In this document: positions 22,044 to 31,800 of the stretch, in pieces
How positions within the stretch are numbered: position 1 is the first letter of the stretch
Layout of the letters: each line of letters opens with the position of its first letter
Assembly: GCF_030268085.1 (NCBI RefSeq)
Contig: NZ_BSDE01000004.1
Location: 62,001-126,000 of the forward strand
Length of the DNA: 64,000 nucleotides
From: Geothrix limicola
GTDB lineage: Bacteria; Acidobacteriota; Holophagae; Holophagales; Holophagaceae
Direction: 5' to 3'
The notes under the pieces: model-generated
The model's input: the letters and a program-made list of their open reading frames with translations, nothing else
Database searches by the model: none
Told to the model about the DNA's origin: nothing
Made by a program: the position numbers and the translations under genes

Positions 22044-23897
22044 TTAGATATCGTCGGAGTTGGGCAGCTCCGCCTTGCGAGGAGCCCGCCAGAGTGAGGA
22101 CTGGAGGAGCTGGCGCATGGGCGGGAATTCCTTGGGCAGGCGATCGAAGAGCTTCTCGAAAAGCTCTTCGTGGAGCAGCAGCTCCCGGCGCCACTCGTCG
22201 CGATCCACCGTCATGACAGCCTGGAATTCGGTGGAGCCGAAACCGGGGATGCCGCTGAGGTTGAGATCCTTCTCGAGGGGCACCCAGCCAAGGGGTCCCT
22301 CCACTGCGCCGACGCGGCTCTGCGTGCGCTCCACGACCCACTTCAGCACCCGCATGTTCTCGGAGTAGCCGGGCCAGAGGAACTTGCCGTTGGGTCCCTT
22401 GCGGAACCAGTTCACGCAGAAGATCTGGGGTGGGTGGGCGACTTCGCGTCCCATCTGCAGCCAGTGATTGAAGTAGTCGCCCATGTGGTAGCCGCAGAAG
22501 GGCAGCATGGCCATGGGATCGCGGCGCACTTCTCCGGTGGCGCCCACGGCGGCGGCGGTGGTTTCGCTGCCGATGGTTGAGGCCATGTAGACGCCGAAGG
22601 CCCAGTTCACGGGCTGGAAGACCAGGGGCACCGTGGTGGCGCGCCGTCCGCCGAAGAGCAGGGCGCTGATGGGCACGCCGGATGGATCTTCCCAGGCCGG
22701 GTCGATGCTGGGGCACTGGCTGGCGGGGGCCGTGAAGCGGGCATTGGGATGGGCCGCGGGCTTGCCGCTGGCCTTGTCGTGGGGCTGGCCCTGCCAGTTG
22801 ATGAGGCCGTCGGGCACCTCATCGGTCATGCCTTCCCACCACACGTCGCCATCGGGCGTCAGCGCCACGTTGGTGAAGATGGTGTTCTTCTGGATGGTGA
22901 GCATGGCGTTGGGGTTGGACTTCATGCCCGTGCCAGGGGCCACGCCGAAGAAGCCGGCTTCGGGATTGATGGCGTACAGGCGCCCATCCTTGCCGGGCTT
23001 GATCCAGGCGATGTCGTCACCCACGGTGGTGATCTCGTAATCCTTGAGCGCTTCGGGCGTGCGCAGCATGGCGAAATTGGTCTTGCCGCAGGCGCTGGGG
23101 AAGGCTGCCGCCACATAGGTTTTCGGCATGTCAGGCCCCTGCACGCCGAGGATCAGCATGTGCTCGGCCAGCCAGCCCTCCTCTTTTGCCATGGCGCTGG
23201 CGATGCGCAGGGCGAAGCACTTCTTCCCCAACAAGGCATTGCCGCCGTAGCCGCTGCCGAAGCTCCAGATGCTGCGTTCCTCGGGGAAGTGGACGATGTA
23301 CTTCTCCTTGTTGCAGGGCCAGGGCACGTCCTTTTGGCCTTGTGCGAGAGGCATGCCCACCGAGTGCAAGGCGGGCACGAAGTCGCCGTCACCCAGCACC
23401 TCCCAGACCTGCTTGCCCATGCGGGTCATGATCTTCATGTTCACGGCCACATAGGGCGAGTCGGAAAGCTCCACGCCGATCTGGGCGATGGGGCTGCCCA
23501 GAGGGCCCATGCTGAAGGGAATGACATAGAGGGTGCGTCCCTTCATGCAGCCATTGAAGAGGCCCTTGAGGTTGGCCTTCATCTGGGAAGGGTCCATCCA
23601 GTTGTTGTTGGGACCGGCGTCATCCTTGTGCTTCGAGCAGATGAAGGTGCGGTCCTCCACGCGGGCTACGTCGATGGGATCGCTCCAGGCCAGGTAGCTG
23701 TTGGGCCGCTTCTCGGGGTTCAGCTTCCGGAAGGTGCCGGCCTCCACCAGGCGGGCGCAGAGCAGGTCGTATTCGGCGTCGGATCCGTCGCACCAGTGGA
23801 TGGCGTCGGGTCGGCAGAGGTCCACCACTTCTTCCAACCAACCGAGGAATTTCGGGTTGGTGACGCAGGTGGGCGGGTGGAGAAGGGTCGTAGCCAT
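22044..23897 (-). CDS. pckG: Phosphoenolpyruvate carboxykinase (GTP)
   Basis: A 617-residue GTP-dependent PEPCK, which interconverts oxaloacetate plus GTP with PEP, CO2 and GDP. The kinase P-loop is [15 protein letters not shown], with the hyper-reactive Cys of GTP-type enzymes. Other family segments are [72 protein letters not shown] and [18 protein letters not shown]. Length and order are full. It is single, 43 nt after the next gene's start side, with no clear terminator by eye. Confidence 0.97.
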   Translation of the reverse strand: MATTLLHPPTCVTNPKFLGWLEEVVDLCRPDAIHWCDGSDAEYDLLCARLVEAGTFRKLNPEKRPNSYLAWSDPIDVARVEDRTFICSKHKDDAGPNNNWMDPSQMKANLKGLFNGCMKGRTLYVIPFSMGPLGSPIAQIGVELSDSPYVAVNMKIMTRMGKQVWEVLGDGDFVPALHSVGMPLAQGQKDVPWPCNKEKYIVHFPEERSIWSFGSGYGGNALLGKKCFALRIASAMAKEEGWLAEHMLILGVQGPDMPKTYVAAAFPSACGKTNFAMLRTPEALKDYEITTVGDDIAWIKPGKDGRLYAINPEAGFFGVAPGTGMKSNPNAMLTIQKNTIFTNVALTPDGDVWWEGMTDEVPDGLINWQGQPHDKASGKPAAHPNARFTAPASQCPSIDPAWEDPSGVPISALLFGGRRATTVPLVFQPVNWAFGVYMASTIGSETTAAAVGATGEVRRDPMAMLPFCGYHMGDYFNHWLQMGREVAHPPQIFCVNWFRKGPNGKFLWPGYSENMRVLKWVVERTQSRVGAVEGPLGWVPLEKDLNLSGIPGFGSTEFQAVMTVDRDEWRRELLLHEELFEKLFDRLPKEFPPMRQLLQSSLWRAPRKAELPNSDDI

Positions 23898-24069
23898 GAG
23901 GGCCCCCGTAGGAAACGGTCCGGCTCATGTTAATCCTGAGTGGCCTGGGAATGTGAACAAAGATGATGCGATGGTTGTTTTTGAATGAAGGCGGGAAGCC
24001 GGCGTTGAAAGAAGATTCCCCTCGAAGGTCTTCCTGAAGGTTTTATCCTGTGGGCGTCGAGGGGCACGT

Positions 24070-24591
24070 ATGAGCGACGGCCAGGAAAACAAGGACAAGC
24101 GGCAGGAAGCCATGGAATGGGTGAGCAAGGCCTACCAGCTCCACATGAAGGGCGAGGTGGAGAAGGCCATCGGCCTCTACACCAAGTCCATCGAGATCTA
24201 TCCGACGGCGGAGGCCTACACCTTCCGCGGCTGGGCCCGCTCCTTCGAAAAGGATTACGCGTCGGCCATCGAAGACTGCCACCGCGCCATCGACCTGGAC
24301 CCCGAGTTCGGAAACCCCTACAACGACATCGGCGCCTACTACGTGGAGCAGGACGAGCCCGACGACGCCATCCCCTGGCTGCGCATGGCCCTGAAGGCCC
24401 AGCGCTACGAAAGCTACTGCTTCCCCCATTTCAACCTGGGCAGGGTCTACGAAGCCAAGGGTCAGCTGGACAAGGCCCTGGAGCACTTCCGCCACGCGCT
24501 GGAGGAGAACCCCCGCTACGCCCTGGCCGCCAAGGCCGTGGAGCGCGTGAAGGGCAAGCTGGCGGCTCACAATCCGGAAGCCGCGCGCTAG
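24070..24591 (+). CDS. TPR protein
   Basis: A 173-residue soluble protein made of about four tetratricopeptide repeats: AYQLHMKGEVEKAIGLYTKS, AYTFRGWARSFEKDYASAI, PYNDIGAYYVEQDEPDDAIP and FNLGRVYEAKGQLDKALEHF. There is no signal peptide, transmembrane segment or catalytic motif. The start ATG has GAGGGG upstream. It is a probable adaptor; its partner cannot be told from neighbours, since it is divergent from pckG and convergent with the peptidase fusion gene. Confidence 0.85.
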   Translation: MSDGQENKDKRQEAMEWVSKAYQLHMKGEVEKAIGLYTKSIEIYPTAEAYTFRGWARSFEKDYASAIEDCHRAIDLDPEFGNPYNDIGAYYVEQDEPDDAIPWLRMALKAQRYESYCFPHFNLGRVYEAKGQLDKALEHFRHALEENPRYALAAKAVERVKGKLAAHNPEAAR

Positions 24592-24646
24592 AACCCGCCG
24601 GATCGGGTGGGGCGGATTTGCGCCGAGTTGGGGCGCTCTCTGGGAG

Positions 24647-26566
24647 CTAGTGCCGGCCTCCCTTCAACTCCATCCCCTTCATCTTCTTCCCGGCTCCCGC
24701 GTGGGGCCGCTGGGCCTGATGCGTGATCAGGTCGAGGATGGTGTTCATCGTCGCCTCGTCCTCGTCGAAGCCGCCGTGCGTGGTGCTGGTGGATTCGGGG
24801 CCGGGGGCCGTCGTCACGCTGAAGGTGCCGGGGCTGAATTCCGGCTGGAGGAGGTTGAAGTCGGTCTCCAGGCCAAGGATCGAGGCCTTCCGCTGTCCTT
24901 CGAAGGCGCGCGAGACCAGGTAGAGCAGGGACCGGCTGTAGCCGAGCAGCGCCTTGCAGGTGCTGTCCTGGCTTTCCGTGCGCTCGCTCAGATGGAACTG
25001 ATGGTAGTGGCCCACCTTCCGGGAGTTGATGTGGGGCAGGAGGCTGTCCTTGAATAGTTGCGTGGTGGCGGCGGGGGCCATGAAGGCGACGGTTCCGAAC
25101 TGCCAGCCGTTCTTGGCCATCCGGTTGGCGAGGTGGCAGTGGACGATGGCGCCGGCGGAGTGGCCGATCAGGTGCAGGCGCACCTTGTCCCGCCCCATGC
25201 CGGCGGACTGCTCGAAGATCTTGTAGAGCAGGGCGGCGCCACTGTTCGCGGAATCGCTGATGGCCTGCGCGTTCTGCTTCATCTCGGACCAGAGGAGGGA
25301 GCCGGGTCCCGAGAAGAAGCGCTCCAGCCGCTCGTTCCAGAAGCGCTGCATGTCGTCCTTGAAGGATCCCGTGGGCATGGGCTGGCCTCTCCACAGGTCC
25401 TCCAGCCGGTTCTTCAGCGTGGACAGCCAGTCCGTTTCCCACATGAAGAAGATGGGGAAGATCTTCCGACTGTAGAGGGCGGGGATCCAGCGGGCCGCGG
25501 TCGTGGCCGCGGCGTCCTCGCCGGTGAGCCCCCCGTGGGCGTAGAGGGCGATGTCGATGGGCTCGTCCTCGTCCAGTTTCCATCGCTTGCGTGCCTCGGG
25601 GATATGGATTCCCACGAGGGCCTCGAGATCCTCGACGGTGGTCATGAAGTCGCCGCTGTGGCTGAGGCGGCCGTTGTTCTCCATATCGATGAGGAAGGGA
25701 TCGATCTCCCGGTTGCGCAGGCGCTCGTCGGCGGAGAGCCGGGTGCGGGTCGCCGTGCCCCTGAGGGTGGAGGCCTCCCGGACATCCGCATGCTGCTGGG
25801 TGACGACGCCGAGCTGGGCGACCCAGCAGTCCATGGCGTTGTCGAGCCAGTCTTCGTAGCTGAGGAGGGCGAGCCCGTGGGAGCCCCAGTCATCCCCCCA
25901 GGAGTTCTGGATGACGAAGCCCTCGGAGGTGTAGCCCAGGATGGCGAAGGCGTGTCCATCGGGGGTGGACGCGGTGGGATAGGCGATGCGCTTCAGGCCA
26001 AGGGCCGGATCTGAGCCCGTGGGATGCTCCCATCCGCCGTGGACGTGCGCACTGGCGTACAGGACCTTCGCCTCGTTCAAGGCGATCTGCATGTCGGTGA
26101 TCGAACGGGTGTCGAGCCGGTAATAGGCCCCCATGGGCCGATGCGCAGCCTCCCGCCGCCAGTCCTTGGCCGGATCGGCCTCCGGGATGGGGATGAGGTC
26201 CGTCCGTTTGGTCCTCCAGAGGGAATCCTTGCAGACCCCGTGCTTGTACCAGCCCTTCAGGGCACCTCGCAGGCTGGATCCGCTGTCCTCGGTGCTGCCC
26301 GGGAATTCGTCGTAGCGGCGAGCCATCGCGTAGAGCATGAGGGGAGAGGCGGGCTTCAGCGTCGGGGACCCGTGGAGCAGCTGGTTGATGACGGTGGCCA
26401 GGGCGTAGCCCGTGCAGGCCTGCGTCTGATTCTGGTTCAACACGGGGAGGTCCTTGCCCGGAGGCAGAACGGCGCCGGGGAGGATCCCCACGGGAGGCTG
26501 GTACAGGCGGTCGCGCAGATCGAGGCGATCGGGGACGACGTTGCAGATTCGGGAGACTTGGGCCAT
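24647..26566 (-). CDS. Papain-like cysteine peptidase fused to alpha/beta hydrolase (esterase/lipase-like)
   Basis: A 639-residue two-domain protein. The N-terminal domain carries a papain-type (C1) active site: Gln45 and Cys51 in LNQNQTQACTGYAL (the Q-x5-C spacing of papain), His near 205 in PDGHAFAILGY and Asn near 220 in FVIQNSWGDDWG. The C-terminal half is an alpha/beta hydrolase, beginning near 335 with IDIALYAHGGLTGEDAAAT and containing the nucleophile elbow LHLIGHSAGAIVHC (Ser near 469); a late His in TTHGGFDED is a candidate third residue. No signal peptide or transmembrane segment is visible, so any export would need a specialised route. The start ATG has AGGAG 8 nt upstream and follows a terminator-like hairpin directly. 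The substrate is unknown. Confidence 0.85.
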   Translation of the reverse strand: MAQVSRICNVVPDRLDLRDRLYQPPVGILPGAVLPPGKDLPVLNQNQTQACTGYALATVINQLLHGSPTLKPASPLMLYAMARRYDEFPGSTEDSGSSLRGALKGWYKHGVCKDSLWRTKRTDLIPIPEADPAKDWRREAAHRPMGAYYRLDTRSITDMQIALNEAKVLYASAHVHGGWEHPTGSDPALGLKRIAYPTASTPDGHAFAILGYTSEGFVIQNSWGDDWGSHGLALLSYEDWLDNAMDCWVAQLGVVTQQHADVREASTLRGTATRTRLSADERLRNREIDPFLIDMENNGRLSHSGDFMTTVEDLEALVGIHIPEARKRWKLDEDEPIDIALYAHGGLTGEDAAATTAARWIPALYSRKIFPIFFMWETDWLSTLKNRLEDLWRGQPMPTGSFKDDMQRFWNERLERFFSGPGSLLWSEMKQNAQAISDSANSGAALLYKIFEQSAGMGRDKVRLHLIGHSAGAIVHCHLANRMAKNGWQFGTVAFMAPAATTQLFKDSLLPHINSRKVGHYHQFHLSERTESQDSTCKALLGYSRSLLYLVSRAFEGQRKASILGLETDFNLLQPEFSPGTFSVTTAPGPESTSTTHGGFDEDEATMNTILDLITHQAQRPHAGAGKKMKGMELKGGRH

Positions 26567-26579
26567 GTTGCGCTCCTGC

Positions 26580-26602
26580 AAAAAGGACCCTCGGGCGGGT
26601 CC
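26580..26602 (-). terminator. Terminator-like hairpin abutting the peptidase-hydrolase RBS (possible attenuator)
   Basis: On the minus strand GGACCC-loop-GGGTCC is followed by TTTTT, and AGGAG with the ATG comes only 13 nt later. A terminator directly ahead of a ribosome site is unusual unless it regulates. The upstream leader also holds a stem GCCGTT/AACGGC (about 26634-26657) and a GGCC-TTC-GGCC stem. Confidence 0.65.
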
Positions 26603-26809
26603 GGGGGAAGGGTAGGCCGAAGGCCAGCTGCGCCGTTTCGAGTGGCTTCAACGGCTCTGCTTCTCGCAGCAGACGCAGCGCTGCCTGAAAATGACCACTT
26701 GATAAAAAATGGGCCATTCCAAGTCTTCGTCAATGATTTTTGCTGCCGGTGCCGGCCCCGATCACCCGAGAGAAGGCCCTATCGCAGGGCGTGGGCCAGG
26801 GCCGTTGCG

Positions 26810-28039
26810 CTAGGGCGTGGCGCCATTCCCCGAGACGGTGTTGTTGGAGATCGTCAGGTTGGTGCAGGTGACGGGGTAGATTCCGTGACCCGTGTTGCCC
26901 GTCACGGTGTTGGTCTGGATGAGATCTCCGTCGCAGAGGTAGACCATCAGCCCGTCCCCCTGGTTGGTCTTGAGCGTGTTGCCGGTGACGGTGAAGGCGT
27001 CGGCGTGTTCGCGCAGCAGGAAGCCGAAGCCCACGTTGCCCAGGCTGGTGTTGTTGGTGACCTTGTGTCCGCTGCAGTTGGAGGCCTCGAGTCCGCCGCG
27101 GGGCGAGGCGCTGAGCGTGTTCACGCCGTTGCCGCTGAAGGTGTTGCCATCGATGGTCACGTTGGTGGCGAAAGCCAGGCCCGTGTTGGCGATGGGCACG
27201 CCGTCCTCCAGGCCATAGCCGGCATTGTTCGCGAAGGTGCAGCCCGTGATCAGCAGGTTGTTCACGGTCTCGCCGGGATTGGGCTCGATGTCGAGGCCAT
27301 CCTCGGGCAGGGTGCCCGCGGTGTTCTTGAAGGTGGAATCGCGCACCACCATGCCGTCCACGCTGGTGATGGAGAGCCCCTGGCGCCGGTTGTGGTCGGC
27401 GGTGACGCCGCAGAAGGTGAGGCTTGAGGAGGCGGAAACGTAGAAGCCGTCGCCCCAGCATTCCCGTGACGTGAGCCCCTGCACGACGACGTTCTGCGCG
27501 TGGCTGAGAGAAAGACCGTGGCCCCATTCGCCCGTGGTGCCGGTGTGGAGGGCGCGGTCCCCCTCGATGGCGCCGCCCATGACGGAGACATGATTCGCGT
27601 TGGCGATGAGCACCACGGCGTAGTTCGCGGCGCTGTTGGGAAGGGCCTTCAGCACGGCGCCCGAAGCGAGGGAGAGCGTCAGGTTGCTCTTCAGCAGAAG
27701 CCCGTAGCCGCCGCTGCCCACGGCGTTGATGCGGTAGGTGCCGTCCGGAATGCTGACGGTGCCCCCGGTGCCCGCCACGGCGTCCACGGCCTTCTGGATG
27801 GCGGCGGTGTCGTCGGTGCTGCCGTCGCCCTTCGCGCCGTAGGCGGCGTCGCGCACGTTCACGACGAGGCTGGAGGTGGGCGCCGGAATGCAGGATGCAG
27901 AGGGTGGCTGAGGCGGCGGTTGGGGCGTGGATTGGGAAGTTCCACCGCCTCCGCCGCAGGCCCCGAGGCCCAGGAGTGTGAACCCGAGCAGGGCGCCGGG
28001 GAGCATTCGGAGGGGCTTGGAAAGGGGCATGCGAAGCAT
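26810..28039 (-). CDS. Parallel beta-helix lipoprotein (pectate-lyase-like fold)
   Basis: A 409-residue lipoprotein: the signal ends in a lipobox (LLGLGACGGGG, Cys near 28) and is followed by a Pro/Gln/Ser linker. Residues from about 60 start with VNVRDAAYGAKGDGSTDDTA, the entry motif of GH28/pectate-lyase-3 type beta-helices, and the rest is beta-helix coils with repeated NN/NT ladders such as LLITGCTFANNAGYGLEDG, VTIDGNTFSGNGVNT, FTVTGNTLKTNQGDG and LTISNNTVSGNGATP. It is probably a surface-exposed polysaccharide-binding or cleaving protein; I cannot assign catalytic acids. ATG 28039 was chosen with GGGGAG upstream; ATG 28030 is possible. Confidence 0.85.
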   Translation of the reverse strand: MLRMPLSKPLRMLPGALLGFTLLGLGACGGGGGTSQSTPQPPPQPPSASCIPAPTSSLVVNVRDAAYGAKGDGSTDDTAAIQKAVDAVAGTGGTVSIPDGTYRINAVGSGGYGLLLKSNLTLSLASGAVLKALPNSAANYAVVLIANANHVSVMGGAIEGDRALHTGTTGEWGHGLSLSHAQNVVVQGLTSRECWGDGFYVSASSSLTFCGVTADHNRRQGLSITSVDGMVVRDSTFKNTAGTLPEDGLDIEPNPGETVNNLLITGCTFANNAGYGLEDGVPIANTGLAFATNVTIDGNTFSGNGVNTLSASPRGGLEASNCSGHKVTNNTSLGNVGFGFLLREHADAFTVTGNTLKTNQGDGLMVYLCDGDLIQTNTVTGNTGHGIYPVTCTNLTISNNTVSGNGATP

Positions 28040-28365
28040 GATGGAGGAACTCCCCTGGAAGCTCAAACCTGTGCGCTGCAAGCCCGCAGAAGGAACGGAA
28101 CCTTGGCAGGATTGGGGTTGGGCCTTGCCGCCATCACTCGATTCACAAGTCGTTTGATTGAATCAGATCGAATACCGTGACGTCCGTTGATCTTTTGTTG
28201 ACTCATGGGTTGTTTTTCGTTGAGGATGGGGGCGCCGAGAGCCGGCACGCGTTTTTCCGGACGCCTCGCGCACGTTCAGCTGAATAGGTTTCCACGTTCT
28301 TGATGCGGGACCAGGTCGCGCACGAACAAGGCCGGCCGCTCCCGCCCCTTCAGAAGCGAGGGTGC
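28040..28365. other. Divergent intergenic region between beta-helix lipoprotein and hydrogenase operon
   Basis: There is no gene here. The region must hold promoters for both flanking genes. An interrupted dyad GATTCA...TGAATC (about 28140-28164) and a TTGACT hexamer (28198-28203) without a convincing -10 partner are visible. Neither is strong enough for a regulatory call. I see no riboswitch consensus. Confidence 0.5.
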
Positions 28366-28866
28366 ATGAACACCTGCGGCGCATGTTCCTGCGGTACGGC
28401 GAGCAGCGAGGGCGACCTGCTCGTCCGGTTGGATGAAACCATCGGGGCCTACCAGACGGTCCCCGGGGGCCTGATCCCGGTGCTCCAGATCGCCCAGGGC
28501 ATCTACGGCCACCTGCCCGAAACCGCCCTCCAGCGCATCTGCGCGGGCATGGGCAAGTCGTATAGCGAAGTGGCCGGGGTCGTGAGCTTCTACAGCTTCT
28601 TCTCCACCCAGCCCCGCGGCCGCCACACCATCCGCGTCTGCCTGGGCACGGCCTGCTACGTCCGCGGCGGCAACCGCGTACTGGCGGGCTTCAAGCAGGC
28701 CCTGGGCATCGAGGTGGGCCAGACGACGCCCAATCTCCAGTTCACGCTCGAGGTGGCGCGCTGTCTCGGCGCCTGCGGCATCGCGCCGGCCTGCCTGGTG
28801 GACAGCACCGTCCACCAGAGCATCAAGCCCACCCAGATCGCTTCGATCCTCCAGTCCTACGAATGA
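28366..28866 (+). CDS. hydC: NuoE-like [2Fe-2S] subunit of NAD(P)-linked [FeFe]-hydrogenase
   Basis: A 166-residue thioredoxin-fold ferredoxin subunit, like NuoE and the gamma subunit (HydC/HndA) of trimeric hydrogenases. The helical N-terminal half contains LIPVLQIAQGIYGHLPETAL and SEVAGVVSFYSFF. The [2Fe-2S] ligands are in RVCLGTACYVRGG and RCLGACGIAPACLVD. Odd feature: an added N-terminal CGACSC (Cys4, Cys7, Cys9) that could bind another metal or be structural. The start ATG at 28366 is supported by GAGGG 4 nt upstream; the longer frame upstream is not family-like. It is the first gene of the hydrogenase operon and its stop lies 14 nt before the next start. Confidence 0.92.
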   Translation: MNTCGACSCGTASSEGDLLVRLDETIGAYQTVPGGLIPVLQIAQGIYGHLPETALQRICAGMGKSYSEVAGVVSFYSFFSTQPRGRHTIRVCLGTACYVRGGNRVLAGFKQALGIEVGQTTPNLQFTLEVARCLGACGIAPACLVDSTVHQSIKPTQIASILQSYE

Positions 28867-28880
28867 GCCCGGAGCCTGCC

Positions 28881-31800
28881 ATGACGCGGATCCAAGCCCT
28901 TCACCTGTGTTCCGGCGCCGGCTGCGTGGCCGCGGGCTCCGTCCCGCTGGCCGTGGCCCTGCGCGACGCCCTGAATCGGCGTGGCCGTGAGGACGTCCGA
29001 CTCGTGGAAACCGGTTGCCTCGGCCCCTGCGCGGGTGGCCCGGTGCTGCTTTGCGAGCCCGAAGGCATCCTCTACCAGAAGGTCGCCCTGACGGATGTGG
29101 ACGAGATCGTCGAAGCCACCGTGGAACGCGGCGAGGTCATCGAGCGCCTGGTCTGCCACAAGGCCGACACCAACGCGCCCCTGGCGCGCGTGCAGGACAA
29201 TCCCTTCTTCCAGCGCCAGGTGAAGATCGCCCTGCGCAACTGCGGCGTGATCGATCCTGCGAGCATCGACGACGCCATCGCCCACCAGGCCTACGAGGCG
29301 CTGAAGAAGGTGCTGCGCGGCATGTCCAGCGAGGAGGTCATCGCCGAGATCAAGGCCTCGGGCCTGCGCGGCCGAGGCGGCGCGGGCTTCCTCACGGGCC
29401 TCAAGTGGGAGCTGTGCCGGCGTTCCAAGGGCGCGGTGAAGTACGTGCTGTGCAACGGCGACGAGGGCGATCCCGGCGCCTTCATGGACCGCAGCCTGCT
29501 GGAGGGCGATCCCCACAGCGTCATCGAGGCCATGGCCATCGCGGGCTACGCCATCGGGGCGGGCCAAGGTTACGCTTACGTCCGGGCCGAGTACCCACTT
29601 GCGGTGGAGCGGCTGGAGCACGCCATCCGGCAGGCGCGGGAGCGGGGCTTCCTGGGCACGAACATCTTCGGCAGCGGCTTCTCCTTCGATCTGGAGATCC
29701 GCATGGGCTCGGGCGCCTTCGTCTGCGGCGAGGAGACGGCCCTGATGACCTCCATCGAAGGCAAGCGCGGCGAGCCACGCCCGCGGCCGCCCTTCCCGGC
29801 TCAGGCGGGACTCTGGGGCAAGCCCAGCATGCTGAACAACGTGGAGACCTACGCCAATATCCCCGCCATCATCCTGCGCGGAGCAGCCTGGTACGCGGGT
29901 TTCGGCACGCCGAAATCGAAAGGCACGAAGGTCTTTGCCCTCGCGGGCACGGTGCGCAACACGGGCCTGGTGGAGATCCCCATCGGCACGCCCCTGGGCG
30001 ACATCATCTACGAGCTGGGTGGCGGCATCCCCAACGGCAAGAAGTTCAAGGCCGCGCAGCTGGGCGGCCCCTCGGGCGGCTGCATCCCCGTGCAGCACCT
30101 GAACGTGCCCGTGGACTACGAGGCCCTGCAGGACCTGGGCGCCATCATGGGATCCGGCGGCCTCATCGTCATGGACGAAGACACCTGCATGGTGGACATG
30201 GCGCGCTTCTTCCTCGACTTCGTGCAGGACGAATCCTGCGGCAAGTGCCCGCCCTGCCGCATCGGCACGCGGCGCATGCTGGAGATCGTCGACCGCATCT
30301 GCGCGGGCAAGGGCGAAGAAGGCGACATCGAACGCCTGGAGGAGCTGGGGCGCATCATCCGCGAGACATCCCTCTGCGGCCTCGGACAGACGGCACCCAA
30401 CCCGGTGCTCTCCACCCTCCGCCACTTCCGCGCCGAGTACGAGGCCCACATCCGCGAGAAGCGCTGCCCCGCGGGCGTGTGTCCCGAGCTCGTGCGGGCG
30501 CCCTGCCAGAGCGCCTGCCCGGCCAACGTGGACGTTCCGGGATTCATCGCCCTGGTGGGCCAGGGCCGCATCGCCGAGGCCCTGCGCCTGCACCGGGAGC
30601 GCAACCCCTTCGCGGCGGTCTGCGCGCGGGTCTGCTTCCACACCTGCGAGGACAAGTGCCGGCGCGGCATGGTCGACGAGGCCATCTCCATCCGCGGCAT
30701 CAAGCGCTTCATGGTCGACGAGGAGGCCACCATGCAGCACCCGGAGGTGCGCCTCAGCGAGACCAATGCGAAGCGGAAGGTCGCCATCATCGGGGCGGGG
30801 CCCGCGGGACTTTCCTGCGCCTACTTCCTGGCGCGCCTGGGCTACAAGCCCCACGTCTTCGAGGCGGAATCCCGGCCCGGCGGCATGCCGGTTCAGACCA
30901 TTCCGGCCTACCGTCTGCCGCGGGAAATCCTCTCCCAGGAAGTGCGCATGATCGAGCGGCTGGGCGTGCGCATCGAGACCGAGCGCCGCCTGGGCGTGGA
31001 TTTCAGCCTCCAGGATCTGCGGGACAAGGGCTTCGAGGCGGTCTTCCTCGGCGTGGGCGCGCCCCTGGGCCAGCACCTGGGCATCCCCGGCGAGGAATCC
31101 GTGGGCGTGGATGATGCGATCCGCTTCCTGCGGGAGTACAACATCCGCGGCTCCGTGCCCGTGGGCCAGCAGGTGGTCGTCATCGGCGGCGGCAACGCGG
31201 CCATCGACACGGCCCGCACGGCCATCCGCCTGGGCGCGGAATCCGTGACCGTGCTCTACCGCCGCACGCGGGAGGAGATGCCGGCCTATGCGGAGGAAAT
31301 CGAAGAGGCCGAGCACGAGGGCGTGCATATCCGCGTGCTCACGGCGCCGCTGGAGATCCTCTCCTGGGAGGGCCTCGTGACCGGCGTATCCTGCCAGGCC
31401 ATGACCCTGGCGGAATTCGACCGCAGCGGCCGCCGCCGCCCTGTCCCCGGGAGCGATGCGCCCTTCGTGATCAAGGCCGACCAGGTGATCACGGCCATCG
31501 GCCAGCGGCTGGAGCCTTCGCGCGTTCTTGGCGATCTGAAGGTGGGGCTCACCAAGGAGGGGTTCATCGCCGCCGATCCCTACACGGGGCGGACCTCGCT
31601 GGACTGGCTCTACAGCGGCGGGGACGCCGTGTCGGGACCTTCTTCGGTGGTGGAAGCCGTGGCCGGAGGCGAGCGGGCCGCCGTGGCCATCGACGCCCAG
31701 TTCACCGGGGCCGAGCACGCCTTCTGGCAGAAGGAGAAGGTCTGCACCGTGCCCTTCGATCCCGAGGCCGAAACCCCGCGCTACCCGCGCGCCCACATGG

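Noticed and set aside
26603..26720. Possible c-di-GMP (GEMM) riboswitch in the peptidase-hydrolase leader
   Set aside because: A GAAA and a GGCCTAC word are present in the right order, but the invariant ACGCAAAGCC core and the second stem of the class are missing. Kept only as an unnamed structured leader.
28100..28170. Sigma-54 promoter or Rex operator for the hydrogenase operon
   Set aside because: A TTGGCAG-like word has wrong spacing to any GC pair, and TTCACAAG is only half of a Rex palindrome.
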